Assembly (NCBI GenBank): GCA_010015675.1
Contig: ML976983.1
Coordinates: 81,544-140,812, forward strand
Source: Byssothecium circinans
Taxonomy: Eukaryota; Ascomycota; Dothideomycetes; Pleosporales; Massarinaceae
Length of the DNA stretch: 59,269 bases
Reading direction: 5' to 3'
Notes under the pieces: generated by a model
The model's input: the letters and a program-made list of their open reading frames with translations, nothing else
Database searches by the model: none
What the model was told of the DNA's origin: nothing
Made by a program: the position numbers and the translations under genes
Shown: positions 48,159-59,269 of the stretch, piece after piece
Layout: every line of letters begins with the position of its first letter
How positions within the stretch are numbered: position 1 is the first letter of the stretch

Positions 48159-51100
48159 ATGAGTTCTTTATCTAAATTAATTAATTTTGAAAAGCTTAAG
48201 GGCATTTCTAATTATGAAATTTAGAAAATAAGAATGAGCGCTGTTTTAATAGCTGAAAATTGCTATGAAGTAGTTCAGGGTGGAGATGATATAGCTATAA
48301 ATTAAATAGATAAATCTATTAATTTAAAAGCTAAATCAGCTATTACTCTAGCTTGTAAGGACGGTCCTTTAATTCATATTAAAGACTGTAAAATAGCTTA
48401 GGATGCTTAGGAACTACTATATAAACTATATAGTCCTTAAGGATTTAATGCAGAATTTCTACTATTAAAGGACCTATTTAAATCTAGTTTATCTTCATTT
48501 AATTCTATAGAGGAGTACCTTAATAGAATTAAATTTTTGACTACTAGTTTAGATAGTAAGAATATTAAAATACTAAAACAAGTTATTGTAGCTTAGGTAC
48601 TTAATAATCTTTCTCCTAGTTATGAGGGCTTAGTTATCTCTATAACTTAATCATTTCGTGAGGATTCTACTAAGATTAATATAGAAAATTTATTTTCTAA
48701 TTTAATTAATGAAAGTAGAAGACAATCCTTTATTACTACTAGTAAAGCTTTAATAGCTAATACTAATAGTAATAAATTAGGAGGAAGGCCTAGAAGTAAT
48801 AAAGTTACTAAATCTAGTAATAGATTTTGTAATAAATGCAAGGTTAACACTTATAATACTAATAAATGTTGGTATTTATTTCCAGATAATAAACCTAATT
48901 AGTTTAAAACTAGTTCTAATTACGAAAGGCCTAAAAAGCCTAATGAGGAGCCTATTAATAGTAGTAATGAAAAATTACCATTAAATAAAGAAAAAGGAGA
49001 TGAAATGGATTTAGACAATCCTAAAGAAGAATGGGAACAGGTATTATATACTCCTAAAAAACATAGTATTAAAACTAGTACTAATCTAATTCTAGACTCT
49101 AGTAGTTTATAATATATAGTTTGTAATCAAAATTTGTTTTTAAAAGGATCTATTACTAGGAAAACTACAAAAATACAATAGGTAAATAGTACTTTTATTA
49201 CCTCTAAAGAAATTGGACAACTAGCTTTTGTATTTAACAATGTAAAGATTATTCTAAACAATTACTTATTTGTACCTAACTTTAGTGTTAATATTATATC
49301 TGTTCGAAAATTAATAGAAAAAGACTTTATAGTTAACTTTATACAAAATAAAGCTTATATCCTTAAAAATAATAAAACTATATTTGAAGCAAAACTAGTA
49401 GCTGGTTTATATTCAGTTGATATAACGAATAACCTAACTATAGAAAATATATTAGTTAGTAAAACTAAAACTACTAATAAACTAAATAGTTATAAAACTA
49501 TACAACAAATAGAACTATATTATAATAGATATGGACATAAGAACATAGATACTATATGTACTTTATTAAATATTAAAAAACCAGCTAATTATCAACTAAA
49601 CTATATTAGTTGTATAAAAGCTAAATTAACTAATAAAAATAGTAGAGAAATAACTGCTAAACTAGAAAACTACTTAGAAAAAGTAGTAATAGATATATGT
49701 AGACCTATTAGTCCTAACTCTAGATTTAGATATAAATATATTATATTCTTTCTAGATGCAGCTACTAGATTTCTAGACTATAAGCTACTAAAATCAAAAT
49801 TAGAAGCCTTTGACGCTTTTGTAGAATTTAAAAATAAGGTTGAAAACCAATCTAATAAGAAAATAAAGCTAATAGCTAGCAATAATGGTACTGAATTTGT
49901 TAATTACAAGTTTAAAGAACTATGTATTAATAGTAGTATTATACATTAATTTAGTTCTCCTTATACACTAAAATAAAATGGGTTAATAGAAAGGATAAAT
50001 AGAACTATTATAGAAACTACTAGAGCTTATCTATTCTATAGCAATATGCCTATTATATACTGGCAGGAAGCTATTCAAGCTAGTGTATATATATATAATT
50101 TAACACCTCATTTAGGTATTAAATTTATAACACTATATGAAAAACTATATAATAAAAAGCCTAGAGTAAATAATATAAAGATCTAGGGACCTATTTGCTA
50201 TTACTTAGTTAAAACACATTTAACTAAATTAAAACTAAGAGCAAAACAAGCTATACTAGTTGGTTATAATTAATATAACTATATAATACTAGATATAGAA
50301 ACGAAAAGACTTATATAAACTAGAGATATTAAAGTCCTAAAAAATAACTTCTATAATTAGGAAAATAACTAATCAAACTTAGGTTTAAATAATAACCATA
50401 TAAATAATGACTATTTATCAGTGACTTTTAGTTCTAATACTAGTTCTAATACTAGTTCTAATACTAGTTCTAATACTGGCTCTAATATTAATAATAATAT
50501 AATAGAGTCTATTGAAAATAACCAATCTAGAGAATCTAGTATTAATGAATTAAGTCAAAATTATAATAACAATAGTAATAAAAGACTATTAGAAAATTAT
50601 AATATAGAACAAGGATCTAAAAAGATTCAAGAAATTTTTTTAGAAGAAGATAGTGAAATAGATGAATTAGCCTTACTAATATCATCTAATAATGAACCTA
50701 ATAGTTATAAAGAAGCTATTAGTGGTATTAATAAAGATAAATGGCTAAAAGCAATAGAGCTAGAAATAAACCAATTAGAAAAATAAAACACTTAGGATCT
50801 AAACGAATTACCTAGTAATAGAACTACCTTAAAAGGTAGATAGGTCTATAAAATTAAAACAGACTAAAACAATAATATATCTAAATATAAAACTAGATGG
50901 GTTATAAAAGGATTTAATCAAGTCTATAGACTAGATTATTTAGAAACCTTTGCAAATACTACTAGAATAGAGATAATTAGATTTCTATTATTTCTAGCAG
51001 CCTTTCTAGACTATAAAATCTGGCAACTAGATATTAAAAATGCATTTTTAAATGCTCCTATAGATACAGAAATCTATATGCAACAACTTACTAGTTTTGA

Positions 51101-51953
51101 GAAAATATAGAACTAAAGTTTGTAAACTAAATAAAGCTATTTATGGTTTAAAACAAGCTCCTAGAGCTTAGTATATATATCTAAAAGATAAACTAGAAAA
51201 ACTAGGTTATTATCCTTTATTTATAGAATAAGGAGTCTTTACAAATAAAGAAAAAGATATATTTATTATAGTCTATGTAGATGATATACTACTACTAGGC
51301 AAAAATAAAATAGATATAATAAATCTAAAACTAGCTATTACTACTTAATTAGAGATAAGTGATCTAGGAGAAGCTAGTTACTTTCTAGGAATAGAAATAA
51401 CTAGAGATAGAAAAAATAGAACTATCTATTTAAAATAAACGAAATATATTAAAAATATGTTAGAGAAATATAAAAAATAATTTCTAAATCCTGTTAGTAC
51501 ACCTACAGAATCTGGTGTAAAACTAGAAAAGAATAAAGAAATAGCTATAGCTGAAGAAATAAATCTATATTAATAATATATAGGTAGCTTAATATATTTA
51601 ACTACATATACTAGGCCTAATTTAGCCTTTAGTGTATATAACTGTGCTAGACATATGTCAAATCCTAATAAATAATACTATAAAGCTGTTGATAGAATAT
51701 TTAAATATCTAAATAATACCTTAGAAAAAGGACTATATTTTAAATATAATAGTAATACTATTAAACCAAATTTAATAGGATATACAGATGCAGATTAGGG
51801 GGGTAATCTAGTATCTCGAAAATCTATAACTAGATACCTATTTTTATTTAGTAATACTCCTATTAGCTAGGGTAGTAAACTACAAAAATCAACTACTTTA
51901 AGTAGTTGTGAAGCCAAATATATAGCATTAAAAGAAGCTATAAAAGAATATAT
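48159..51953 (+). pseudogene. Copia C3 gag-pol (5' part)
   Basis: One frame from ATG 48159 carries, in order: gag with a zinc-knuckle-like Cys-Asn-Lys-Cys near 48830; protease (Leu-Ile-Leu-Asp-Ser) near 49088; integrase about 49500-50100 (Asp-Ala-Ala-Thr-Arg-Phe; Asn-Asn-Gly-Thr-Glu-Phe where the usual Asp is Asn); a Ser-Asn-Thr repeat linker near 50435; RT with Tyr-Val-Asp-Asp-Ile-Leu-Leu-Leu-Gly at 51274-51300; RNase H (Thr-Asp-Ala-Asp) from about 51780. A single-base frameshift lies near 51091-51105. Every in-frame stop I could interpret is at an expected Trp or Gln. The frame is cut at 51953 by B2. Confidence 0.88.
50430..50490 (+). repeat. 12-bp tandem repeat in Copia C3 pol linker
   Basis: About five units of AGTTCTAATACT encoding Ser-Ser-Asn-Thr, in frame, between integrase and RT. 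The last unit has TGGC instead of TAGT. A small coding minisatellite. Confidence 0.85.
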
Positions 51954-52440
51954 TATTATGACCTATCTTACATAGCATTCACAGTAGCTTATGGTGAACC
52001 ACAGTAACAGTCCTTACAGCGGTACTGGCTGAGTAAGTCAAGGTCACGTGACCTGCTTAGTAATTAGTGAACCTTAGCGGTACTAATCATGGTAAGCACT
52101 CTATAGTAATTAGTAGTAATTAGTGTTACTTAGCAACTAAGCACTACTAAGCACTCTAGTATATAGATGAGCCTAATTCCTACCTTTGTAGAATCGTGTT
52201 TAACCTTCTTCTTAAGATTATAATCTATTTAGTATCTTATACTCTATAATTGCAAGCTTACCTAAGTTTACTAAGTATACGCCCTTTAGATAAACATTAC
52301 CACGTACTATTAGAGTACTACCGTGTGTCGCGAATTAACATCCCTTTAAGAGAACTAACTAAGCTCTAGAACTTTAAGCATCTTTATTACCTAAAAGCTC
52401 TTTAAGCTATCTCTAGTAATAAGCCCCCCAGACCTTAACA

Positions 52441-55400
52441 TTTTAAATACCCTTAGAAGGATGTCTAAGACACATAATACCTAATCCTATAGTAACGCTA
52501 GTAAGGTTGCTAAACTAGATCTCTACTATAGAAATTACATTAAACTTAAAGGATAGCTCCTGCAAATTAACTTATACTTTAAGTTCGCAGCTAGTACTAT
52601 TAAGGATGTGGATAAAGCCTCCTTTATTATAACCTACATACGCGGTGACGCCTAATGATGGATTAACCCTTACCTTATTAAGTACTTAGATAATAATAAT
52701 AATAATAATAAAATTATAATACTCTTTAAAGACTACGCCTAGTTTAAAACCTATCTCTAATAGGTCTTTAGAACCTTAAATAAAGAATTAGTTATAGGAA
52801 GGGTAGTGCAACGCCTTAAATAATAATAATTAGCTACTAAATACGCTGCGGAGTTCTAACACTACGCAATTTAGATAGGCTAGGAGGATAAGGCACTTAT
52901 AACTATATATAGATAAGGCCTTAAGGATACTATTAAGACTAAGCTTATAAGGTCTAAAGCTACTCTAACTACCTTAGAGGAACTGTACTAGGAATCTATT
53001 AGAATTAACGCAGAATTATATAAGTTAGCCTTAGAGTTACGCTAGGATAGACGCAGTAGACTTAGTATAGATAAATTAAAAAGTACTTATACTAAACTAA
53101 GGTACTTCCCTATAATAAAGTAAAAGAATTAATACTTAGACCTATACGGGTTATAGCTAATATAACTTAATAATATTAAAAAAGGGAAAGGGAAGGGCCA
53201 CTACTATGAGAAAGAAGCTAGGATGTGCTACTTATGTAGAAAAATAGGCTACATTGCTAGGAACTATCGCGCGAAGCTAGGAAGAACTAAGTATATAGTT
53301 TAACGGCAGTTAAACATGATTATAGCATCCTATGCCTTAGGTTACCTCCCTAACGTTAAAGATAATAAATGGGAAGTAATTAATTTAGGTAAAGAAAGAG
53401 GAGAAGCTATTAGATAGAGAATATAAGAGTTATCTATTAGAAAAAGGGTTAGTAAAGTAGCTAACTAGATATAGCATAATAAAGAAGTGGACACTATAGA
53501 TGATAAAGTCTAGGACTTCCTTAATAACCCTAATTAACCTCTTAATGCGAAAGAATAATAACTTTAGGACTACCTACTTAGTAAATAAGTTAAGGATCAT
53601 AGAGGATTATTATAGGCTAATAGAGCTCTTTAAATTATTAGTAGAAAAGAGGAATACCCTAGAAGGGAAAACTAAGACCCCTATAACTCTAAATTATACT
53701 ATACTAAAATCGCGCAAGAAAACTATCTATAATAGATAGATGAAGACCTAATATAGTACGATAGTAAAGTTACATTAGATAATAATAAACTAACAGATCA
53801 AGGACGTTTAGGATATAATAGCCAATACCTGAAGCCTAGCGCAGGACTTAATAATAAGTGCCTACATAAAGATCTAAGCCCTAGGCCTAGGAAATAGTAG
53901 AAGCTAAGGCACAGGTAAGAGAAAGCTTATAAAAAGTAAGCTAACTAGGTAGACTAAGAGCTTATAGAAGGAAGCATCTAATAAGTAATATAGCAGGATA
54001 AAATAGCTAGAGAATTATAGTATAACATAGATTATTAAAATAGAAACTATAGAAGGCTTAGCTTCACCTAGTATAATAATGATAGTTATCTTACCTACTA
54101 TAATGTAAAGGTAGGAGTGAACTATTTTCTAACTATTAAGAAAGACTATAAGTTTAAATGGTATAACTGCTATAATAATAAATGCCTAACGCATTTATAT
54201 GATAAATAAGCATGACTATGGTTCCTAGGCAAGGAAGATCCCACGGAGCTAATAAAAATGAACATGGTTGTTAACAACATCTATACTTAGGATAAGTGGC
54301 AAACGTGCTTACACCCTAGGTGCAAGAGGCACGCTAAAAAAAAAGAGAAGAATAGATTTAGAGCATCTTTTTTAGACCCTTACCTAACACTACTAAAGGG
54401 CTATATACCTTAGGAGCAGTAGGCGAACGCCTAATTAAGATTCTAATCTATCTTAGTAGAAGAAGGATGAAGGCACTAGTAGACTCTAGATTATAAGTAA
54501 ACTATATCTTAATATAAGTAGTAATCTTAGTAGGACTAAGACTATTTTAAAAAAGTAAACTATACCTACTACTTATAGTAAATAGATAAGTGATGCTAGA
54601 ATAACCTATAGTTAGAGATAAGGTTATCTTAGTACATATAGAAATCTACTACTATAGTAAATAGATTACCTTAGACTATTTTAGGATAGCTACTTATAAT
54701 GTTATATTAGGAATCCCTTAGCTAAAGAAATATAACCTAGTAATTAACTAGAAGAATAACATGATATTATTAGTAAACTGCGCCTGCTAGCGCACTTTAA
54801 GGCCCACGCATCAGCAGTAATTAATGGTAGATAAGAAGGCAATTAATAATATTACTTTAATAAAGACGCGTTTAGTGAGAACGGTTAGCTTTATAGATGC
54901 TATTTAGTTAATAGATTAATAAGTAAGAGTAAAGGAGGAAAAGGCACCTCTAGAGATCCCTAAGGAGTATAGAGAATAGGAGCACCTCTTTTAAGAAGAC
55001 GTAGGCGCTATAGCGCTGCCTAAGCATTAACCCTAGGACTACAAGATTACGCTATAAGAAGGAAAGTAACTAACTTTTAGACTAATCTATTAACTATTAG
55101 AGAAAGAGCTAAAGGCTCTATAAGACTATATTAATAAAAGCACAGTAAAAGGCTATATTAGAGAGTTAAAGTTACTAGTAGGATACCTAGTCCTCTTTAC
55201 CCTAAAGAAGGACAGATTACTATAACCATGTATGGATTTTTAGAAATTAAATAAGATTATAGTTAAGAATTATTACCTATTACCTAACATTAGAGAACTA
55301 CAGGATTAACTAGCGCGTGTAAAGATATTTATAGCCCTTAACTTACGGGACGGATACTACCTCATCTGCATAAAGGAAGGTAAAGAGTAGAAGATAGCAT

Positions 55401-57752
55401 TTAGGATATAGTATAGATACTATAAATATACTATAATGCCCTTTAGTTTTACTAACGCCCTAGCGACTTTCTAAGCGTTAATTAATAACGTATTATAAAT
55501 ATACTTAGACATTTTTATAATTATATACTTAAATAACATACTCATCTATTTAGAAAACGTTAAAGAACATGTAGGATATATTAAGTAGGTACTTTCGTAC
55601 CTAGACGCCACAAACCTACGCCTTAAGCTAGAAAAGTGTAAATTCTATAAGGAAGAACTTAACTTCCTAAGATTTATAGTTAATACTATAGGGGTTAAGA
55701 TAAGCCTAAAAAAGATATAAGTAGTATAGGACTAGCTAATACTAATAATAGTTAAAGGAGTATAGGAATTCCTTAGATTCTATAACTTTAATAGAAGGTT
55801 TATTAAGGAATACGCCTTAATAATACTACCCCTAGTAGGACTTACTAGGAAGGACGTACGTTTTACATAGATAGAAGAATAAGAAAAGGTATTTAAAACT
55901 CTAAAGGAAAAATGCATAAACCTACTAGTACTAGTAGCATTTAAGAGTAGAGAACTAATAAGAATTAAAATAGACGCATCTAACCTTATACTTAGAGTAG
56001 TAGCTAGTTAGATAAGAGACGGCTAATAGCACCCTATCACCTACTACTTAAGGAAGTTCTTAGGACTAGAGGAATAATATGATGTGCATAATAAGGAGCT
56101 AATAGCTATTATAGATGTATTAAAGCACTAGAGAGTATATATAGAGAGCTACTTTAAGCTTACTATCTTTACTAACTATAAGAACTTACTCTACTTTATA
56201 ATAATAAAATAACTTAATAGAAGAAAAGTTAGATAGTCTAAATTACTTAGATAGTATAAGTTTAAGATCATGTACACACCTAGTAAGGATAATAGATGAG
56301 CTAATGCCCTTAGCTAATAAAGTAATATTATAGGGATAAAAGAAACTATTAAAGTACTAATACTATAAGCTAATAAGGATAGATCCTTAGGACTAGCTTA
56401 GAAGCTTAATAGCATCCTATAAATTAGTAATAAAGTACTAAAGGAACTACAGGAAGAGATTATATAATAACATTATAATAATCCTATATATAGACACCCT
56501 AGCATTTAAAGGACTATTAAACTAATTTAGAGAAATTATAAGTTTAAAGGCATAAAAGAAAAGGTTATATGTTTTATTAATAGATGTGCGAACTACTAGA
56601 GGAATAAGCACAGCATGTATGCATCCTATAGAGAGATGTAGCCTATTAAGTTACTAAAGAAACTATAGGAAGATATCTCTATAGACTTTATAATAGGTCT
56701 ACCTATATCTAGAGACCTTATAACTAGAATAACCTATAACGCTATCTTAGTAATTATTAATAGATTTATGAAATACGTGGAAATAATACTATTTAGGAAT
56801 AATTATAACGCGGAATAACTTAGATACGTAATCCTAGATTAACTTATTAGATACTATAGCATGCTAAAAATAATTATTAGTAATAGAACCAAGCTCTTTA
56901 TATTAAACTACTAGAAAACACTAATAGCTGTAATTAGAATAAAACGTAAGCTATCTATAGTATATTATCTATAAACGGATGGACAGACTAAAAGAATAAA
57001 TTATATAATAAAAACATACCTATAAATCTATAGTAATACCTAGTAGAATAATTAGGTTTCCCTATTACCTATAGCTTAATTAGTGTATAATAATAAGATA
57101 TTAGAATTAATAGGATAAACACTATTCTACGCAAACTATAAGAAACACCTAAATCTCTTTAAACGCACACTACTAGGAGGCAAGGTAGCGGCAGCTTTAA
57201 TAATAATAGAGGACTTAAAGAACGTATACTGATAGTTATAGGACAGCCTTAAAACGGCATAATGTAAAAGTATTTCATATACTAATATAAAATAAAAAAT
57301 AGCACCTTAGCTAGAAAGGGGGGATAGAGTATACCTACTTATAAAAAATCTTTGCATAAAATAACTAAGTAAGGGACTAGATAATGTTAAGGTTAGACTA
57401 TTTTTAATATAAGCTAAGATGAGCCCTATTAACTACTAACTCTAGTTACCTAAAGAAGCTAAGATACACCTAGTATTCTACATCTCTAGATTAGAACTAG
57501 TAGACCCTAAAACGCTATTATAAAAAATATTTAATTATAAAACTAAAGAGGATAATAAGTTTAAAGTTAAAAAAATAGTAAACTACTAAAGGATAAAAGA
57601 TAGCTAAGAATACCTAGTTAAGTAGAAAGGTTACCTTAAGAATAAAAACACGTAGGAACTAGTAATAAACCTTATAAACTACTAATAATTACTTACTAGT
57701 TATTATTAATAGTAATATCCTAGAAATTAGTAGGGAGACTTTTAAGAGTACC
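52441..57752 (+). pseudogene. Gypsy B2 gag-pol remnant
   Basis: Collinear with B1. The gag zinc knuckle near 53225-53270 keeps the second Cys (Cys-Tyr-Leu-Cys) that is lost in B1, but its last Cys is Tyr. The RT catalytic block reads Tyr-Leu-Asn-Asn near 55526-55537, so both catalytic Asp are lost. Integrase remnants start near 56480. The many stops are mainly TAG/TAA. The two copies have different mutations at several conserved sites, which shows that they decayed independently. Confidence 0.82.
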
Positions 57753-58238
57753 CTAGGTTTAAGGACCTAGTAAAGGGCTAATAGAAACCTTATTAGAAGA
57801 CTTAAAAACTTCACCTATTTTTATCTTATTAATCTCTTACTCCTCTATAGTAATTACTTCTTCTACATAACGATCTAGAAGATCTATCTGCAAACGTAAC
57901 CTTTCTTTATAAGCGCGCGTAATACGCAGCTCCTCTAATACCTTCTTATAGGCCTTCATCACAACGTCTTATATAGCATAAGTTTCTTTTAACTTCTTTT
58001 ATAAATCCTCCTTCTATAATAATAACTACTTAAATTCTAACTCTAACACCTAAACATTGCAGTGCTAGCTATAACGTAGGCACTTACTACACTTTCTAAA
58101 ATAAATGTAAACTTTGCATCCGCGGCTATGCTTCTTATAAGCTAAATATTTCTTAACTATAGTTTCTCTAAAGGATTTAATAAATTCATAGAGACGGTGG
58201 TAATGAATGGTACTAGACAGGATAGGTAGTTTAGGCAT
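57753..58238 (-). pseudogene. Antisense Zn2Cys6-like ORF of Gypsy B2
   Basis: Minus strand, ATG 58238-58236, end 57753: 162 codons, exactly as long as in B1. Starts Met-Pro-Lys-Leu-Pro. Cys pattern CX2CX6CX8CX2CX6C with the first two positions Tyr and the other four Cys retained (Gly-Cys-Lys-Val; Arg-Lys-Cys-Ser-Lys-Cys-Leu). Together with B1 every Cys position is represented except the second, which is Tyr in both. A charged, Leu-rich C-terminal half follows. Function unknown. Confidence 0.7.
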
Positions 58239-58843
58239 AGTTAATAAGTAGGTGGCTAATAATATTTATAACGTAAGGGAAGCTTAGTTATAAACTAAAC
58301 TAGACAGCAGTTACCTAACTTAAGGATAAGTTATAAAGGAAGGGGGGATAGTATTATAACCTATCTTATATAGCATTTATAGTAGCTTATAGTAAACTAT
58401 AGTAACAGTCCTTATAGTAGTGCTAGCTAAGTAAGGCAAGGTCACGTAACCTACTTAGTAATTAGTGAACCTTAGTGGTACTAATTATAGTGAGCACTCT
58501 ATAGTAATTAGTAGTAATTAGTGTTACTTAGTAACTAAGCACTACTAAGCACTCTAGTATATAGATAAGCCTAATTCCTACCTTTATAGAATTATGTTTA
58601 ACCTTCTTCTTAGGATTATAATCTATTTAGTATTTTATACTCTATAATTGCAAGCTTACCTAAGTTTAGTAAGTGTACGCCCTTTAGATGAACATTACTA
58701 CGTACTATTAGAGTACTACTGTGTGTCGTGAATTGACATCCCTTTAAGAGAACCAACTGAGCTCCAGAACTTCAAGTATCCTTGTCACCTAAAAGCTCTT
58801 TGAGCTATCTCTGGTAACAAGCCCCCTGGACCTTAACATATAT

Positions 58844-59163
58844 ATATTTAATTAAGATATATAATTAACTAAATATAAATAAGTTATTAGAAAAATCTAA
58901 TACTAAATTTTATCTATTTATGGATAGTTAACTAGCTATAGCTTTAGCTAATAATCCAGAACATCACTCTAAAACAAAGCATATAGATATACAATATTAC
59001 TTTATTAGAGAAAAACTACAAGAAAAGATTATAAGCCTAAATTATATAAGTACAAAAGATCAGCTAGCTGATATACTTACTAAAGGTTTAAATAATTAAC
59101 TATTTCAATATATATTTAACAACTTAAATATTAAGGATTAAAAGCTTTATAAACCTTAAGGGG
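58844..59163 (+). pseudogene. Copia C3 RNase H end (3' part)
   Basis: Continues the frame cut at 51953: Asn-Leu-Leu-Glu-Lys, Ala-Leu-Ala-Asn-Asn-Pro, His-Ser-Lys-Thr-Lys-His-Ile-Asp-Ile, Tyr-Phe-Ile-Arg-Glu-Lys, and Asp-Gln-Leu-Ala-Asp-Ile-Leu-Thr-Lys, all typical of the Copia RNase H C-terminus. It ends near 59142, followed by the purine tract and LTR start. Confidence 0.87.
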
Positions 59164-59175
59164 ATGTATTAAATA

Positions 59176-59269
59176 ACGTAAAGCACCACCGAACCGCCCA
59201 CACCACCGAACCGCCCACACCACCGAACCGCTCAAAAGCTTGGCAAGGAAAATCAAATATTCAACCTTT
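59176..59269. mobile_element. MITE-like element M4 (left end, truncated by window)
   Basis: TA at 59174-59175, then the tip ACGTAAAGCACC as in the pogo elements, three iterons with core CGAACCGCCCA, then AAGCTTGGCAAGG and AAATCAAA as in M1. It therefore joins a pogo-type tip to a MITE-type inner TIR. It continues beyond the window. Confidence 0.85.

Larger units (their letters stand above)
51954..58838 (+). mobile_element. Ty3/Gypsy retrotransposon B, copy B2
   Basis: 6885 bp, LTRs 51954-52440 and 58352-58838 (487 bp each, the same length as in B1), target duplication TATAT (51949-51953 and 58839-58843). Both LTRs begin TATTA, a G to A change from TGTTA. The 9-bp length difference from B1 is accounted for by two fewer AAT codons in gag (near 52695) and one missing codon near 53360. 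Inserted in Copia C3 RNase H. Confidence 0.95.
46707..59175 (+). mobile_element. Copia retrotransposon C3, interrupted by Gypsy B2
   Basis: A 5' LTR is inferred from about 46707 (CGTATTAAATA, compared with TGTATTAAATA at the 3' end) to about 48137 (ATTACA), with an assembly gap inside. A single coding frame starts at ATG 48159. B2 with TATAT duplication splits the RNase H. The 3' end has a purine tract (AAGGGGA) and the start of the 3' LTR at about 59164, cut 12 bp later by M4. It is clearly less mutated than the Gypsy elements. Confidence 0.8.

Noticed and set aside
48647..48850. Leu-rich minus-strand open frame in Copia gag
   Set aside because: Antisense shadow of the gag zinc-knuckle region; Leu richness comes from complementing TAA/TAG-like codons.
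53500..53739. Short open frame of 79 codons in Gypsy B2
   Set aside because: It lies out of register with the gag-pol frame, has no counterpart in B1 and no recognisable domain.
9145..59269. tRNA or rRNA genes within the AT-rich block
   Set aside because: I looked for conserved tRNA arm and rRNA core patterns by eye and saw none; a covariance-model scan would be needed to exclude degraded ones.

Overview
The window looks like part of a filamentous ascomycete (Pezizomycotina) genome. The evidence is a fungal-type highly reducing polyketide synthase (HR-PKS) gene with two short introns (52 and 63 bp), next to about 50 kb of AT-rich, TpA-saturated DNA. That DNA is built almost entirely from nested transposons. 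Their reading frames are broken mainly at former Gln and Trp codons, the signature expected of repeat-induced point mutation (RIP: C to T, G to A). Family names below rest on motifs I read in translation, not on database searches.

Layout. 1-302: C-terminal end of a hAT transposase. 303-752: short spacer and PKS upstream region. 753-8825: HR-PKS, order KS-AT-DH-cMT-ER-KR-ACP, now a pseudogene. It has five in-frame stops in or next to the AT domain, all explicable by G:C to A:T changes, and two single-base frameshifts at the ACP. 8826-9144: composition falls abruptly into the AT-rich tract. 9145-59269: a mosaic of repeats. I resolve two Ty3/Gypsy families (A: 14793-32008; B: 23851-30744 and 51954-58838), three Copia elements (C1, C2, C3), six pogo/Fot-type DNA transposons (P1-P6), two Tc1/mariner elements (T1, T2), foldback elements (FB1, FB2) and four MITE-like copies (M1-M4). 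Two runs of N (15372-15936 and 46821-47541) are assembly gaps.

The nesting can be read from target duplications and uninterrupted paralogous sites. FB1 sits in T1, which sits in P1. M2, P2 and Gypsy B1 sit in Gypsy A, which itself interrupts Copia C1. P5 sits in P4; P4, P3 and FB2 (with T2 inside) interrupt Copia C2. Gypsy B2 sits in Copia C3.

The observation I find most interesting is that both Gypsy families carry, on the strand opposite gag-pol and just inside the 3' LTR, a decayed ORF of about 156-161 residues. Each has exactly the same six-position cysteine layout, CX2CX6CX8CX2CX6C, the Zn2Cys6 zinc-cluster arrangement of fungal transcription factors, and all three copies begin Met-Pro-Lys. 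Also notable are GC-rich 17-bp iterons in the ends of the pogo elements and MITEs, with an element-specific core and variable copy number, and a (Val-Glu)23 expansion inside the PKS DH domain.
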